This document shows positions 1 through 6,295 of a stretch of DNA of 64,000 bases, in pieces. A model generated the notes under the pieces. The model had not been told where the DNA came from. It was given only the letters and a program-made list of their open reading frames with translations, and did no database searches. How positions within the stretch are numbered: position 1 is the stretch's first letter; every line of letters begins with the position of its first letter. Origin of the DNA: Wenzhouxiangella limi (GTDB lineage: Bacteria; Pseudomonadota; Gammaproteobacteria; Xanthomonadales; Wenzhouxiangellaceae). The stretch is from NCBI RefSeq assembly GCF_010499265.1, contig NZ_JAAGSC010000031.1:1-64000 (forward strand), read 5' to 3'. A program made the translations under genes and the position numbers.

Positions 1-117
1 TGCTGGTTGTCGCGCTCTGGGCGCTGCGGCGTCAGGCCGAGCGCGAGGATGCCGAGATGGCCGAGATGTTCGGCGAGCAACACGCCGCCTGGCGGTCGCG
101 GACGGGGCGGTTTTGGC
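1..117 (+). repeat. Direct repeat copy A (end of methyltransferase-like gene)
   Basis: Bases 1-95 are identical to 826 minus 94 through 826 (732-826). Up to base 117 only three positions differ (96, 99, 103). The similarity stops abruptly at 118. The left end is cut by the window edge, so the repeat may be longer. The two copies bracket the higBA module. Confidence 0.95.
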
Positions 118-131
118 TATTCGAACTATGA
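1..131 (+). CDS. C-terminal end of an isoprenylcysteine methyltransferase-like membrane protein (5' partial)
   Basis: The reading frame enters at base 3 and stops at TGA 129-131. The translated tail has a hydrophobic segment (LVVALWALRR) followed by an acidic/aromatic block (EDAEMAEMFGEQHAAW, then GRFW). This resembles the C-terminal end of ICMT/PEMT-type membrane methyltransferases, where an E...FG..Y..Y...GRFWP pattern sits in the methyl-donor site. The body of the gene lies before the window. The last residues (LFEL) differ from the second copy at 665-889, so this copy has a replaced tail. The family call rests on one short motif. Confidence 0.45.
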   Translation, partial: LVVALWALRRQAEREDAEMAEMFGEQHAAWRSRTGRFWLFEL

Positions 132-159
132 CTTTTGTTCTGACTAAGCCTTCGGTGCA

Positions 160-189
160 TTGGCGACGATATACAAAATATTGTATAGT
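160..189 (+). promoter_or_regulatory. Predicted higBA promoter
   Basis: A -35 like TTGGCG (160-165) and a -10 like TATAGT (184-189) are 18 bases apart. Counting seven bases beyond the -10 puts the transcript start on base 196, the A of the higB ATG, which predicts a leaderless or nearly leaderless mRNA. The palindrome at 170-187 lies between and over the promoter elements, as expected for autorepression. Confidence 0.45.
170..187. promoter_or_regulatory. Palindromic operator candidate upstream of higBA
   Basis: TATACAAAATATTGTATA: two perfect 7-base arms (TATACAA/TTGTATA) around a 4-base spacer, ending 8 bases before the higB ATG. HigA-type antitoxins bind palindromes over their own promoter, so this is the natural operator. 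It stands out as AT-rich in a GC-rich genome. Confidence 0.65.
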
Positions 190-195
190 GAGTAC

Positions 196-374
196 ATGGC
201 CATGCTGAAATCCGTCGAGTTTCGCGGTCGCTCTCTTGAAGATCTCAGGGAGTTTCCTCTTCCAGCTAGACGTGAGGCGGGTTATCAACTCGATCGGTTG
301 CAAAAACAAGCAAGGCCGATCTTGACTTGGCCTCCAAACGGTTCCGGGAATTGGTGCAGGAGCTAAATCAATGA
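196..374 (+). pseudogene. higB-like toxin remnant with the catalytic middle deleted
   Basis: The first 35 codons (MAMLKSVEFRGRSLEDLREF, then a REAGYQLDRLQ block) match the N-terminus of HigB/Gp49-type RelE-fold mRNA interferases. From about base 303, in a different frame, the sequence resumes with the family's usual C-terminus (KTSKADLDLASKRF, then RELVQELNQ) and stops at TGA 372-374, overlapping the higA ATG as ATGA. The core between (W-K-P, REIRI and RVIYVA regions, about 45-50 residues in the family) is missing, and the junction shifts frame near 301-306. The original-frame product would run to 366 with a nonsense tail. It is almost certainly not an active RNase. Confidence 0.8.
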
Positions 375-652
375 TCAATCAGAGATTTTTTAGCGTCTGG
401 GATGCTATTGAAGACACGCCGGAAGAGGCCGAAAACATGAAGCTTCGTTCTATGCTGATGATGGCGCTCAAGCACCATCTTGACCGCACTGACATGAATC
501 AGGCACAAGCTGCCAAGCTATTCGGCGTCACGCAGCCGCGAATCTCCGATTTGATGCGCGGCAAAATCAATCTGTTCAGTCTGGATGTGCTCGTGAACAT
601 GGCCACTGCAGCCGGGCTTCAGATTGAGATGCGGGTCGTTGAAGCGGCCTGA
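371..652 (+). CDS. higA: HigA-like XRE-family antitoxin (intact, partner toxin broken)
   Basis: 93 residues. The N-terminal block WDAIEDTPEEAENMKLRS is characteristic of antitoxins paired with HigB/Gp49 toxins. Residues about 40-75 form a helix-turn-helix (NQAQAAKLFGVTQPRISDLM). Its ATG overlaps the toxin remnant's stop. The gene is full length with no lesion, so it may persist as an autoregulated DNA-binding protein or as an anti-addiction factor against related toxins. The order toxin-antitoxin is the HigBA order. Base composition is visibly more AT-rich than the flanks, suggesting acquisition. Confidence 0.85.
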   Translation: MINQRFFSVWDAIEDTPEEAENMKLRSMLMMALKHHLDRTDMNQAQAAKLFGVTQPRISDLMRGKINLFSLDVLVNMATAAGLQIEMRVVEAA

Positions 653-664
653 AATAAGAAAAAA

Positions 665-889
665 TGGGCCGGATACGCCCTCCTCTACGCCGCCTCTGCC
701 GTCTATACCGCCACCGCCGTCAGCCTGGGACTGCTGGTTGTCGCGCTCTGGGCGCTGCGGCGTCAGGCCGAGCGCGAGGATGCCGAGATGGCCGAGATGT
801 TCGGCGAGCAACACGCCGCCTGGCGGGCGGGGATGGGGCGGTTTTGGCCGGCGGTTAGAACCAGCACCGGGGCGACTCAGCGCTGCTGA
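665..889 (+). pseudogene. Second C-terminal fragment of the methyltransferase-like gene
   Basis: An open frame without its own start codon begins right after higA (WAGYALLYAASAVYTATAVS and on) and runs through the direct repeat to TGA 887-889. It encodes a membrane helix and the same E-D-A...FGEQHAAW...GRFWP block as the window's first bases, and here the more canonical GRFWP is kept. It looks like the original gene end, separated from the rest of its gene by the higBA block. Its tail overlaps the end of the brnA-like gene on the other strand. Confidence 0.6.
732..848 (+). repeat. Direct repeat copy B (end of methyltransferase-like gene)
   Basis: Second copy of the 117-base direct repeat, 114 of 117 positions identical to 1-117. 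It lies 80 bases downstream of the higA stop. The near identity indicates a recent duplication or a duplication formed when the higBA block was acquired. Confidence 0.95.
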
Positions 890-1149
890 CGTTCGACGTC
901 TTCTGCCAGCCAGGCCTTGATGAGCGACTGGCAGGGCATATCGCGCTTGTTGGCTTCGATGCGGATGCGATCGAGCAGCGTTTCGGGCAGGCGCAGCGAG
1001 ATCGTCCGGGTTGACGGTTTGAGTGCAGGCAGGCGAACCGAGCGCGCCTGGCTCCAGTCAACCTGATCGCTGGAGTCATGGGATTCCCAGTATTCGCGTT
1101 CGTCAGCTCCCGTCCTGAATGCTGGCCGGGCCTTGCTGGACTTTGGCAT
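877..1149 (-). CDS. BrnA/CopG-family antitoxin, apparently without its toxin
   Basis: 90 residues. The N-terminal part (EYWESHDSSDQVDW) and the KPSTRTISLRLPETLLDRI ribbon-helix-helix segment followed by NKRDMPCQSLIKAWLAE are typical of the CopG_antitoxin/BrnA family, which neutralises BrnT RNases and represses its own promoter. BrnT normally lies immediately upstream, but here that space is filled by the vapC remnant, whose stop is 14 bases before this ATG. It is therefore an orphan, either left by deletion of brnT or acting in trans. Confidence 0.75.
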   Translation of the reverse strand: MPKSSKARPAFRTGADEREYWESHDSSDQVDWSQARSVRLPALKPSTRTISLRLPETLLDRIRIEANKRDMPCQSLIKAWLAEDVERQQR

Positions 1150-1163
1150 AAATGTCTCGTTCC

Positions 1164-1361
1164 TTAGCGGCTCAGGGGGCCTTTGATGTCTTTTGCTGGC
1201 AGGAGGAAGTGGCAGCGTGGTGCCGGGCTGTTGGCCAGCTTATGATCCAGCGTGGCCAGTTGTACACCGAGCTGTTCGGCAATGGCAACATACCAGGCGT
1301 CATAGCTCGTGATATTGCAGCGAAGCGCCCATATTCTCTAGGTGAACACGACGATGCTCAT
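1164..1361 (-). pseudogene. vapC (PIN toxin) remnant with an internal deletion
   Basis: ATG at 1361 overlaps the antitoxin stop (ATGA). The first residues MSIVV are the usual PIN-domain start, but the catalytic Asp that should follow is absent and codon 8 is TAG. In the same frame the sequence continues as a normal VapC C-terminus: RIWALRCNITSYDAWYVAIA, then EQLGVQLATLDHKLA, ending PLSR and TAA (1164-1166). About 70-80 central residues, including the second catalytic acidic residue, are gone. The retained C-terminal half still has the YDAWY motif (third acidic residue) and TLDHKL. Confidence 0.8.
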
Positions 1362-1594
1362 CTGCGGTCGGCATCGCGGGCGGCCAGCAAATCACTAGCG
1401 GACAGGGTTTTGTTTGCGCCGGCCTTGCGGAGCCGAATGCGCTCCAGCAATTCTTCCGTCGATGGCCGGGTCGCCATGACTTCCAGTTGCTGACGCAGGA
1501 ATTCCTGCATGGACTGTCCTCTGCGCGCCGCGCGGGCCGCCAGCTCATCGCGCACATTGTTCGGGACGTTACGAACTGTGATTTGAACGCTCAT
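1358..1594 (-). CDS. vapB: FitA-like ribbon-helix-helix antitoxin (VapB), intact
   Basis: 78 residues: an N-terminal RHH DNA-binding domain (SVQITVRNVPNNVRDELAAR, then ARRGQSMQEFLRQQL) and a C-terminal toxin-wrapping tail (STEELLERIRLRKAG...LLAARDADRR). In the FitA family the tail occupies the PIN active site and the RHH dimer represses the operon. The start ATG is at 1594; the stop overlaps the vapC remnant. The gene shows no damage although its toxin is broken. Confidence 0.8.
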   Translation of the reverse strand: MSVQITVRNVPNNVRDELAARAARRGQSMQEFLRQQLEVMATRPSTEELLERIRLRKAGANKTLSASDLLAARDADRR

Positions 1595-1717
1595 AACAGG
1601 ACGATAAGGACCGTGCATGCAAAATGCAAGCAGGAAGCGCAGCTGGCTGACGTGGTACTTTCTCAACGGTCTGGCGTTGCAGAAAGCCGGCCGTTGAAGA
1701 TGATCTGGACATAGCCG

Positions 1718-2143
1718 ATGCGAAAACTGTTGCTGATCCTGTTGGTCGGCTGGCTGCTGCTGGCCGGCTTTGAGTGGCTGAGCGAGCCGGGCGGATGGTC
1801 GTCGCCGCAGGGGGATGCGACCGAGCTCAGCGATTCGGCCCTGGTGGTCGAAGGCGTGGCGGTGCGCGACCTCGATGGCCAAGTGGCCTGGCGTGGCGAT
1901 GTCGATCTGGGCCCCGTGCTGGCGCGCATCGAGCGCGGTGAGCGTGACCCGCACCGCAACGACGGCGGGGTGTTCCAAAACCGCGAGAGACTTCTGCCTA
2001 ACCGGCCCGGCGGGCATTACCGCGAGTACGTCATCCGCACGCCCGGGATCGGTCATGCCGGCCCGCAGCGCCTGGTGGTCGGGCGCGATGGTGAGCTGTT
2101 CTATACCAGCGACCACTACCGAAGTTTCCGGCGGGTTCGGTGA
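1718..2143 (+). CDS. Barnase/RNase N1-T1-family ribonuclease with N-terminal hydrophobic anchor
   Basis: 141 residues. Residues 4-20 form a hydrophobic segment after MRK, a signal or membrane anchor placing the enzyme outside the cytoplasm. The ribonuclease domain (about 60-140) contains DGGVFQNRERLLP, REYVIRTPG and TSDHYRSF. By alignment with barnase, E103 (REY), R118 (PQR) and H133 (DHY) correspond to the catalytic Glu73, Arg87 and His102. These enzymes cleave RNA after guanosine through a 2',3'-cyclic phosphate. The stop overlaps the next gene's GTG, a barstar-type inhibitor, so production of enzyme and inhibitor is coupled. It could serve nutrition from extracellular RNA or competition. 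Confidence 0.85.
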   Translation: MRKLLLILLVGWLLLAGFEWLSEPGGWSSPQGDATELSDSALVVEGVAVRDLDGQVAWRGDVDLGPVLARIERGERDPHRNDGGVFQNRERLLPNRPGGHYREYVIRTPGIGHAGPQRLVVGRDGELFYTSDHYRSFRRVR

Positions 2144-2568
2144 GCGCGCCGGGTGCCTGGCGCGCGCGCCTGCTCGACTGGCTGGCCGGCGATCAGCCGG
2201 TACTGTTTTTAGCCGAGGCCGAGGCCGACGACGAGCAGCTGCTTTTGCAACTAGAGCAGGCCGGATTCGATCCGGTGGCGGTCGATTTGGCCGGGGTTGT
2301 CGACAAGTCCGGTCTGATGGCGGCCATGCGCGATGCGCTGGGTCTGGATGCCTGGTTTGGCGCCAACTGGGACGCGCTGAGCGATGCGCTGTACGGCCCC
2401 GAAGCGCCGATTGAGCGGGCCCAGGTGCTTGTTCTTCAGCTACCGCCGTCCGGTCTGGAACTGGATGCGGCGGATTTGCGCATCCTGCTGGACATCGTCG
2501 CCGAAGTGGCAGGCTCAGAGCGCAGCACCTTGCGCGGTGCCATCGTGACTGGAGGTTGTGCCCTCTAA
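2140..2568 (+). CDS. Barstar-family ribonuclease inhibitor
   Basis: 142 residues, starting at GTG 2140 within the barnase-like stop (GTGA overlap). The signature WFGANWDALSDAL (about 72-84) matches the barstar YGENLDALWDCL helix, whose acidic residues plug the barnase active site. The rest (FDPVAVDLAG, VLVLQLPPSG, LLDIVAEVA) fits the barstar alpha/beta fold, with an N-terminal extension of about 40 residues beyond B. amyloliquefaciens barstar. No signal peptide, so it is a cytoplasmic guard against unexported enzyme. Its stop overlaps the convergent DUF3313 gene by four bases. Confidence 0.85.
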   Translation: MSAPGAWRARLLDWLAGDQPVLFLAEAEADDEQLLLQLEQAGFDPVAVDLAGVVDKSGLMAAMRDALGLDAWFGANWDALSDALYGPEAPIERAQVLVLQLPPSGLELDAADLRILLDIVAEVAGSERSTLRGAIVTGGCAL

Positions 2569-3215
2569 AGCCCGTCGAGCTGTTCGACGAGGGTGCGGGC
2601 CCATTGCCGGATCACGCGCTCGCCCTCGCGCTCGTTGATGAAGCGGTCGGTGAACTCCAGCGGGCGGGCGGTGCGGGCGATTTCCTTGTCGCTGATGCGC
2701 GCGACGATGGCGCCGCTTGCGGCGTCTTTCAGCTCACCGACCAGGGTCACGCGGCCGAATTCGGAGACGTAGGTGCGCACCCGGCTCGAACTCATCCGGT
2801 CTTCGGGGGCGTTGATGACCAGGTCGATGATTTTCGGCTCGAACACCAGGGTGTTCTCGCCCGCCTCGTCGACCAGTTCGAAGCGTTCGGAGCCCTCCAG
2901 CTCGCGCCGGAAGGTGCGGTCGAACAGCTCGGCGGCATCGCGCCGGATTTCTTCGCGCTTGTCGTCGCTCAGCCGCAGCCGGCTGCCGGTCCGGCGCGGG
3001 TCCCAGTGGGGGTCGAAGGCGACTTCGACCGGCTCGACAAACAGGTTTTCATAGCTGGCGAAGTCGGTGCCGGGCCGGACCCAGACCTCATCGAGTCCGC
3101 GCACCTCGCGCAGTTCCAGACCGTCGTGGGAGTAGTCCGACTGCGGCGTGGTCGCGCAGCCGGCCACAATCAGGGCGGCAGCGGTGAGCAGAGCAAGGCG
3201 TAGCGTGGCTGACAT
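2565..3215 (-). CDS. DUF3313-family lipoprotein
   Basis: 216 residues from the ATG at 3215, chosen because AGGA lies 8 bases upstream and the protein then opens with a clean lipoprotein signal (SATLRLALLTAAALIVAGC, lipobox VAGC). A frame eleven codons longer would bury the signal. The mature part (GLDEVWVRPGTDFASYENLF, VEVAFDPHW, LVFEPKIIDLVINAP) matches DUF3313, envelope lipoproteins of unknown function found widely in proteobacteria. Monocistronic and convergent with barstar. Confidence 0.7.
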   Translation of the reverse strand: MSATLRLALLTAAALIVAGCATTPQSDYSHDGLELREVRGLDEVWVRPGTDFASYENLFVEPVEVAFDPHWDPRRTGSRLRLSDDKREEIRRDAAELFDRTFRRELEGSERFELVDEAGENTLVFEPKIIDLVINAPEDRMSSSRVRTYVSEFGRVTLVGELKDAASGAIVARISDKEIARTARPLEFTDRFINEREGERVIRQWARTLVEQLDGL

Positions 3216-3288
3216 GGTGATGGTCCTGTTGCTTGATCGAGGAATCAAGCATAAGACAAGCTGGCATCAGCGATGTTCACCGTGCTAT

Positions 3289-3308
3289 AAATGACCATAT
3301 GTACATTT
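3289..3308. promoter_or_regulatory. Palindromic operator candidate and -10 upstream of phd-vapC
   Basis: AAATGACCATATGTACATTT is an imperfect palindrome (AAATG..CATATG..CATTT) ending 20 bases before the antitoxin ATG. A TATAAA hexamer at 3286-3291 overlaps its left edge and can act as -10. Phd/YefM antitoxins bind such sites to repress their operon. Confidence 0.5.
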
Positions 3309-3327
3309 TGTAGTGGAGGGCTTTGCC

Positions 3328-3555
3328 ATGAAAACGGTCGCGGTGGTGGATGCGCGCAAGCGTTTCGCGCAGCTGCTGGCTTCGGTTGAAGCCGGTGAGG
3401 AAGTGGTCATCACCCGTCGCGGACGGACCGTCGCGCGCCTGGTGCCCGAGCGGCCGCGCACGGCGGCCGAGGTGTTTGCCCCGCTGTGGGACGAGGCTTT
3501 TAGCGATCTTGAGGCGCCGGATGATCTTCCCGCCACGCCGGTCAGCGCCTGGTAA
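3328..3555 (+). CDS. Phd/YefM-family antitoxin
   Basis: 75 residues from ATG 3328; GGAGG at 3315-3319 gives ideal spacing, so the ATG at 3313 is not the start. The sequence (KTVAVVDARKRFAQLLASVE, AGEEVVITRRGRTVARL) is the Phd/YefM DNA-binding fold, and the acidic C-terminus (FSDLEAPDDLP) is the usual toxin-binding tail. The stop TAA directly abuts the toxin ATG. Confidence 0.9.
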   Translation: MKTVAVVDARKRFAQLLASVEAGEEVVITRRGRTVARLVPERPRTAAEVFAPLWDEAFSDLEAPDDLPATPVSAW

Positions 3556-3975
3556 ATGACTCGCTACCTGCTGGATACCAACATCCTGATTGCTGCCATC
3601 AAGGGTGTGACGTCGATCCGGGCCCGGTTGGCGTCGGTCGACGCCTCGGAAATCGTATTGTCGCCGATCGTGCTGGGAGAACTGCAGCTGGGCGTTGAAA
3701 AAAGCCGCTTGCAGTCGGCCAACCGGGCGGCCCTGGCCCGGGTCATGCAGTCGTTCGCCTGCTTGCCGCTGGATGGCGAGGTGGCCCGGCACTACGGTGA
3801 GATTCGGGCCCGCCTTGAGCGGCTCGGGCAGACCATCGGAGCCAACGATTACTGGATCGCCGCGCAGGCCCGGGCGCTGGATCTGACCCTGGTGTCGGAC
3901 AATGTGGGCGAGTTTCAGCGTGTCGATGGCCTGCGCCTGGAGAACTGGCTACGCGATCTTCAGGCGCCGCGGTAG
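3556..3975 (+). CDS. vapC: VapC-family PIN-domain toxin RNase (intact)
   Basis: 139 residues. The four PIN acidic residues are visible: D7 (LLDTN), E42 (LGELQLG), D98 (ANDYWIAA) and D115 (VSDNVGEF). PIN toxins cut tRNA or rRNA with Mg2+ when freed from the antitoxin. ATG immediately follows the antitoxin stop. The 3' end runs 16 bases into the convergent aguB gene. Nothing suggests inactivation, unlike the vapC at 1164-1361. Confidence 0.9.
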   Translation: MTRYLLDTNILIAAIKGVTSIRARLASVDASEIVLSPIVLGELQLGVEKSRLQSANRAALARVMQSFACLPLDGEVARHYGEIRARLERLGQTIGANDYWIAAQARALDLTLVSDNVGEFQRVDGLRLENWLRDLQAPR

Positions 3976-4862
3976 CGCTTGAGCAGGTCGGCGTAGGCGT
4001 CGATGCGGCGGTCTCTCAAAAACGGCCAGATGCGGCGCACGGTTTCGGAGCGGGCCAGGTCGATGTCGGCGACCAGCACTTCGGCCTCGGTTCCGGCCTC
4101 GTCGATGATTTCGCCCTGGGGGCCGGCGATCAGGCTGTGGCCCCAGAACTCGGCGTCCAGGCCTGAGCCTGAGCGGTCGGGCTCGAAGCCGACCCGGTTG
4201 ACCGACAGCACCGGCAGACCGTTGGCCACGCCGTGGCCGCGCTGGATGGTGCGCCAGGCGTCGAGCTGGCGGTGCTGCTCGTCGACCGTGTCGTTGGGAT
4301 CGCGGCCGATGGCGGTGGGATAAACCAGGATCTCGGCGCCGGCCAGCGCCATCAGGCGGGCGGCTTCCGGGTACCACTGGTCCCAGCACACCAGCACGCC
4401 CAGGCGCCCGACCGAGGTATCGATGGGCTCGAACCCCAGGTCGCCGGGGGTGAAGTAGAACTTCTCGTTGTAGCCGGGATCGTCGGGGATGTGCATCTTG
4501 CGGTAGACGCCGGCCAGCGCGCCGTCGCGTTCGAGCACCAGGGCGGTGTTGTGGGCCAGGCCGGGCGCGCGCTGCTCGAAGATCGAGCCGACGATGACCA
4601 CGCCGTGGCGCTCGGCGGCTTTTGCCAGGATCTGGCGGCTGGGCCCGTCCAGGGGCTCGGCCAGGTCGAACAGGTCCGGGTCCTGGTATTTGCAGAAGTA
4701 CTCGCTGGCGTGCAGTTCGGGCAGCACGATCAGCCCGGCGCCGTCGGCGGCGGCCTGCGCGATGCCTTCGAGGCTGGCGGCATGGTTGGCCTCGCGGTCC
4801 GGGCCCATGGCGTGCTGAACCAGGGCGACGCGCAGGCTGCCGCGATCGGATATCGGCGTCAT
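3960..4862 (-). CDS. aguB: N-carbamoylputrescine amidase
   Basis: 300 residues of the nitrilase superfamily. The catalytic triad is E49 (LPELHASEYF), K122 (YRKMHIPDD) and C159 (VCWDQWYPEAAR); the YNEKFYFTPGD and DEQHRQLDAWRTIQRGH segments are typical of this amidase. It hydrolyses N-carbamoylputrescine to putrescine, CO2 and ammonia, the last step of the agmatine route. Its ATG overlaps the aguA stop (ATGA), so the two are translated together. Length matches the family. Confidence 0.93.
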   Translation of the reverse strand: MTPISDRGSLRVALVQHAMGPDREANHAASLEGIAQAAADGAGLIVLPELHASEYFCKYQDPDLFDLAEPLDGPSRQILAKAAERHGVVIVGSIFEQRAPGLAHNTALVLERDGALAGVYRKMHIPDDPGYNEKFYFTPGDLGFEPIDTSVGRLGVLVCWDQWYPEAARLMALAGAEILVYPTAIGRDPNDTVDEQHRQLDAWRTIQRGHGVANGLPVLSVNRVGFEPDRSGSGLDAEFWGHSLIAGPQGEIIDEAGTEAEVLVADIDLARSETVRRIWPFLRDRRIDAYADLLKRYRGA

Positions 4863-5848
4863 GGCAGCGCGGCCGGGATGTGCATGCTGGCGCAGTGGGG
4901 GCCGCCGTATTGCTCGATCATGACTGACGCCGGCACGCTTTCGACGTCGCGCTTGGGCAGGGTCTCGGCCAGGATCTCGCGCGCTTCGGTGTCGGTTTCG
5001 ACGCCGTAGGCCGGCACCAGGCAGGCGCCGTTGACGAAGACGAAATTGACGTAGTTGGCCGGCAGCGTGGGATCCACGCCTTCGGGGTGGGGCAGTTCCA
5101 GCAATCGATAGGCCTGGCCGTCGGCACGCTCCAGCGCGTCGAGCTGGCCTTTCAGGATACGGCTGCGCTGCGCGTCGGGCTGGCGCTGCCAGGCGATGGT
5201 GTCGGTGCCGACAAAGCGGGCCAGGGTGTCGATGTGGCCGTCGGTGTCGTCGCCGGGCAGCGGTTCGATGTCCAGGCCCAGTACGCGCTGGACGTTGAGC
5301 AGGGCAAACAGTTCGTACTCGATCTCGGCCCGGCTCAGGTGCGGGTGGCGTTCGTGCAGGCAGTGCCAGTTGACCAGCAGCGTGCCCTGGCCGTCGCTTT
5401 CGATCGCCCCGCCTTCAAGTTCGAACAGGTACTGGCGAAAGTGCAGGCGCGAAAACAGGGCGTGGCGGGCGAGCAGGGTGTTGACCCGGTTGTCGCGCGC
5501 GGCCGGGTACTTGCCGCCCCAGCCGTTGAACTGGAAATCCAGCGCCAGGCGCTCGCCGCCGCTGACCAGCGTGATCGGGCCGTAGTCGCGGCACCAGGTA
5601 TCGTCGTAGGGCATTTCGGCCAGGTGCAGACCGGGCAGGGCGCCCAGCCGCTCGGCGGCCTCATCGCTGCCGGGCGGTACCAGCAGCACAACCGGCTGGC
5701 GCGGCGCGATGGCTTGGACGAGCTGGACGTATTCCTGCTGAATGCCGGGCAGGCGTTCAGACCAGTCCGAGGCCGGGTGGGGCCAGGCCAGCAGGGTGGC
5801 GCTTTGCTGCTCCCACTCTGCCGGCAGCCGGTAGTCGGTGTGCGGCAT
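4859..5848 (-). CDS. aguA: Agmatine deiminase
   Basis: 329 residues of the peptidyl-arginine-deiminase/agmatine deiminase fold. Visible are DDTWCRDYGP (82-91), LEGGAIESDG (144-153), the catalytic DTDGHID (His205) and the C-terminal nucleophile Cys319 in GGPHCASM. It converts agmatine to N-carbamoylputrescine, which aguB then uses. This gives putrescine from arginine-derived agmatine; no arginine decarboxylase is in the window. First gene of a two-gene operon. Confidence 0.93.
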   Translation of the reverse strand: MPHTDYRLPAEWEQQSATLLAWPHPASDWSERLPGIQQEYVQLVQAIAPRQPVVLLVPPGSDEAAERLGALPGLHLAEMPYDDTWCRDYGPITLVSGGERLALDFQFNGWGGKYPAARDNRVNTLLARHALFSRLHFRQYLFELEGGAIESDGQGTLLVNWHCLHERHPHLSRAEIEYELFALLNVQRVLGLDIEPLPGDDTDGHIDTLARFVGTDTIAWQRQPDAQRSRILKGQLDALERADGQAYRLLELPHPEGVDPTLPANYVNFVFVNGACLVPAYGVETDTEAREILAETLPKRDVESVPASVMIEQYGGPHCASMHIPAALP

Positions 5849-5871
5849 GGTGATACGGGCAGCCGCCGGGG

Positions 5872-6204
5872 CTAGTTCTGGCGGTCGGACACTTCGCGCA
5901 TGACGACCTCGGGATGGAGCACGCTTTCGATGACCAGGTCGTGCTCGAAGTAGACGCTGTAGCCGTCGTAGGTCCAGCGCGTGATCGGCGGCTCACCCAC
6001 CGCCGGCGCGCGCTCGGTCGGGCTGCCGAAACGCTGCTCGACTTCGGCCATGCTCAGGCCGTTGCCGGGCAGGTCGCGGTTCATGCGCTCCATGACCTTT
6101 TCGATCAACAGCATGTCGCCGTCGGTCTGGCGGTCGGCCAGCGCTGCGCCGGCACTGCTCAGCGCCAGGGCCAGTAAACCCAATACCGTCAAACGTCTGA
6201 TCAT
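5872..6204 (-). CDS. Small exported protein with a possible SmpA/BamE-like domain
   Basis: 110 residues. A signal peptide (MIRRLTVLGLLALALSSAGA, cleavage near ALA-DR) precedes a mature part with SMAEVEQRFGSPTERAPAVG, then ITRWTYDGYSVYFEHDLV. The pattern 'V...FG.P....VG....TRW.Y....VYFE...V' resembles the short BamE/SmpA-like fold. No lipobox cysteine, so periplasmic rather than lipid-anchored. It lies 23 bases upstream of aguA on the same strand and may be co-transcribed with it, but nothing links its role to agmatine. Confidence 0.6.
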   Translation of the reverse strand: MIRRLTVLGLLALALSSAGAALADRQTDGDMLLIEKVMERMNRDLPGNGLSMAEVEQRFGSPTERAPAVGEPPITRWTYDGYSVYFEHDLVIESVLHPEVVMREVSDRQN

Positions 6205-6295
6205 CGCAGCCTCCAGTCTGATTCATCCCCGGCCCGCGTCCGGGTCACCGCCGAAGATTACCACAGGCGCCGGCCGAAATAACCCCGCCGGAGCC

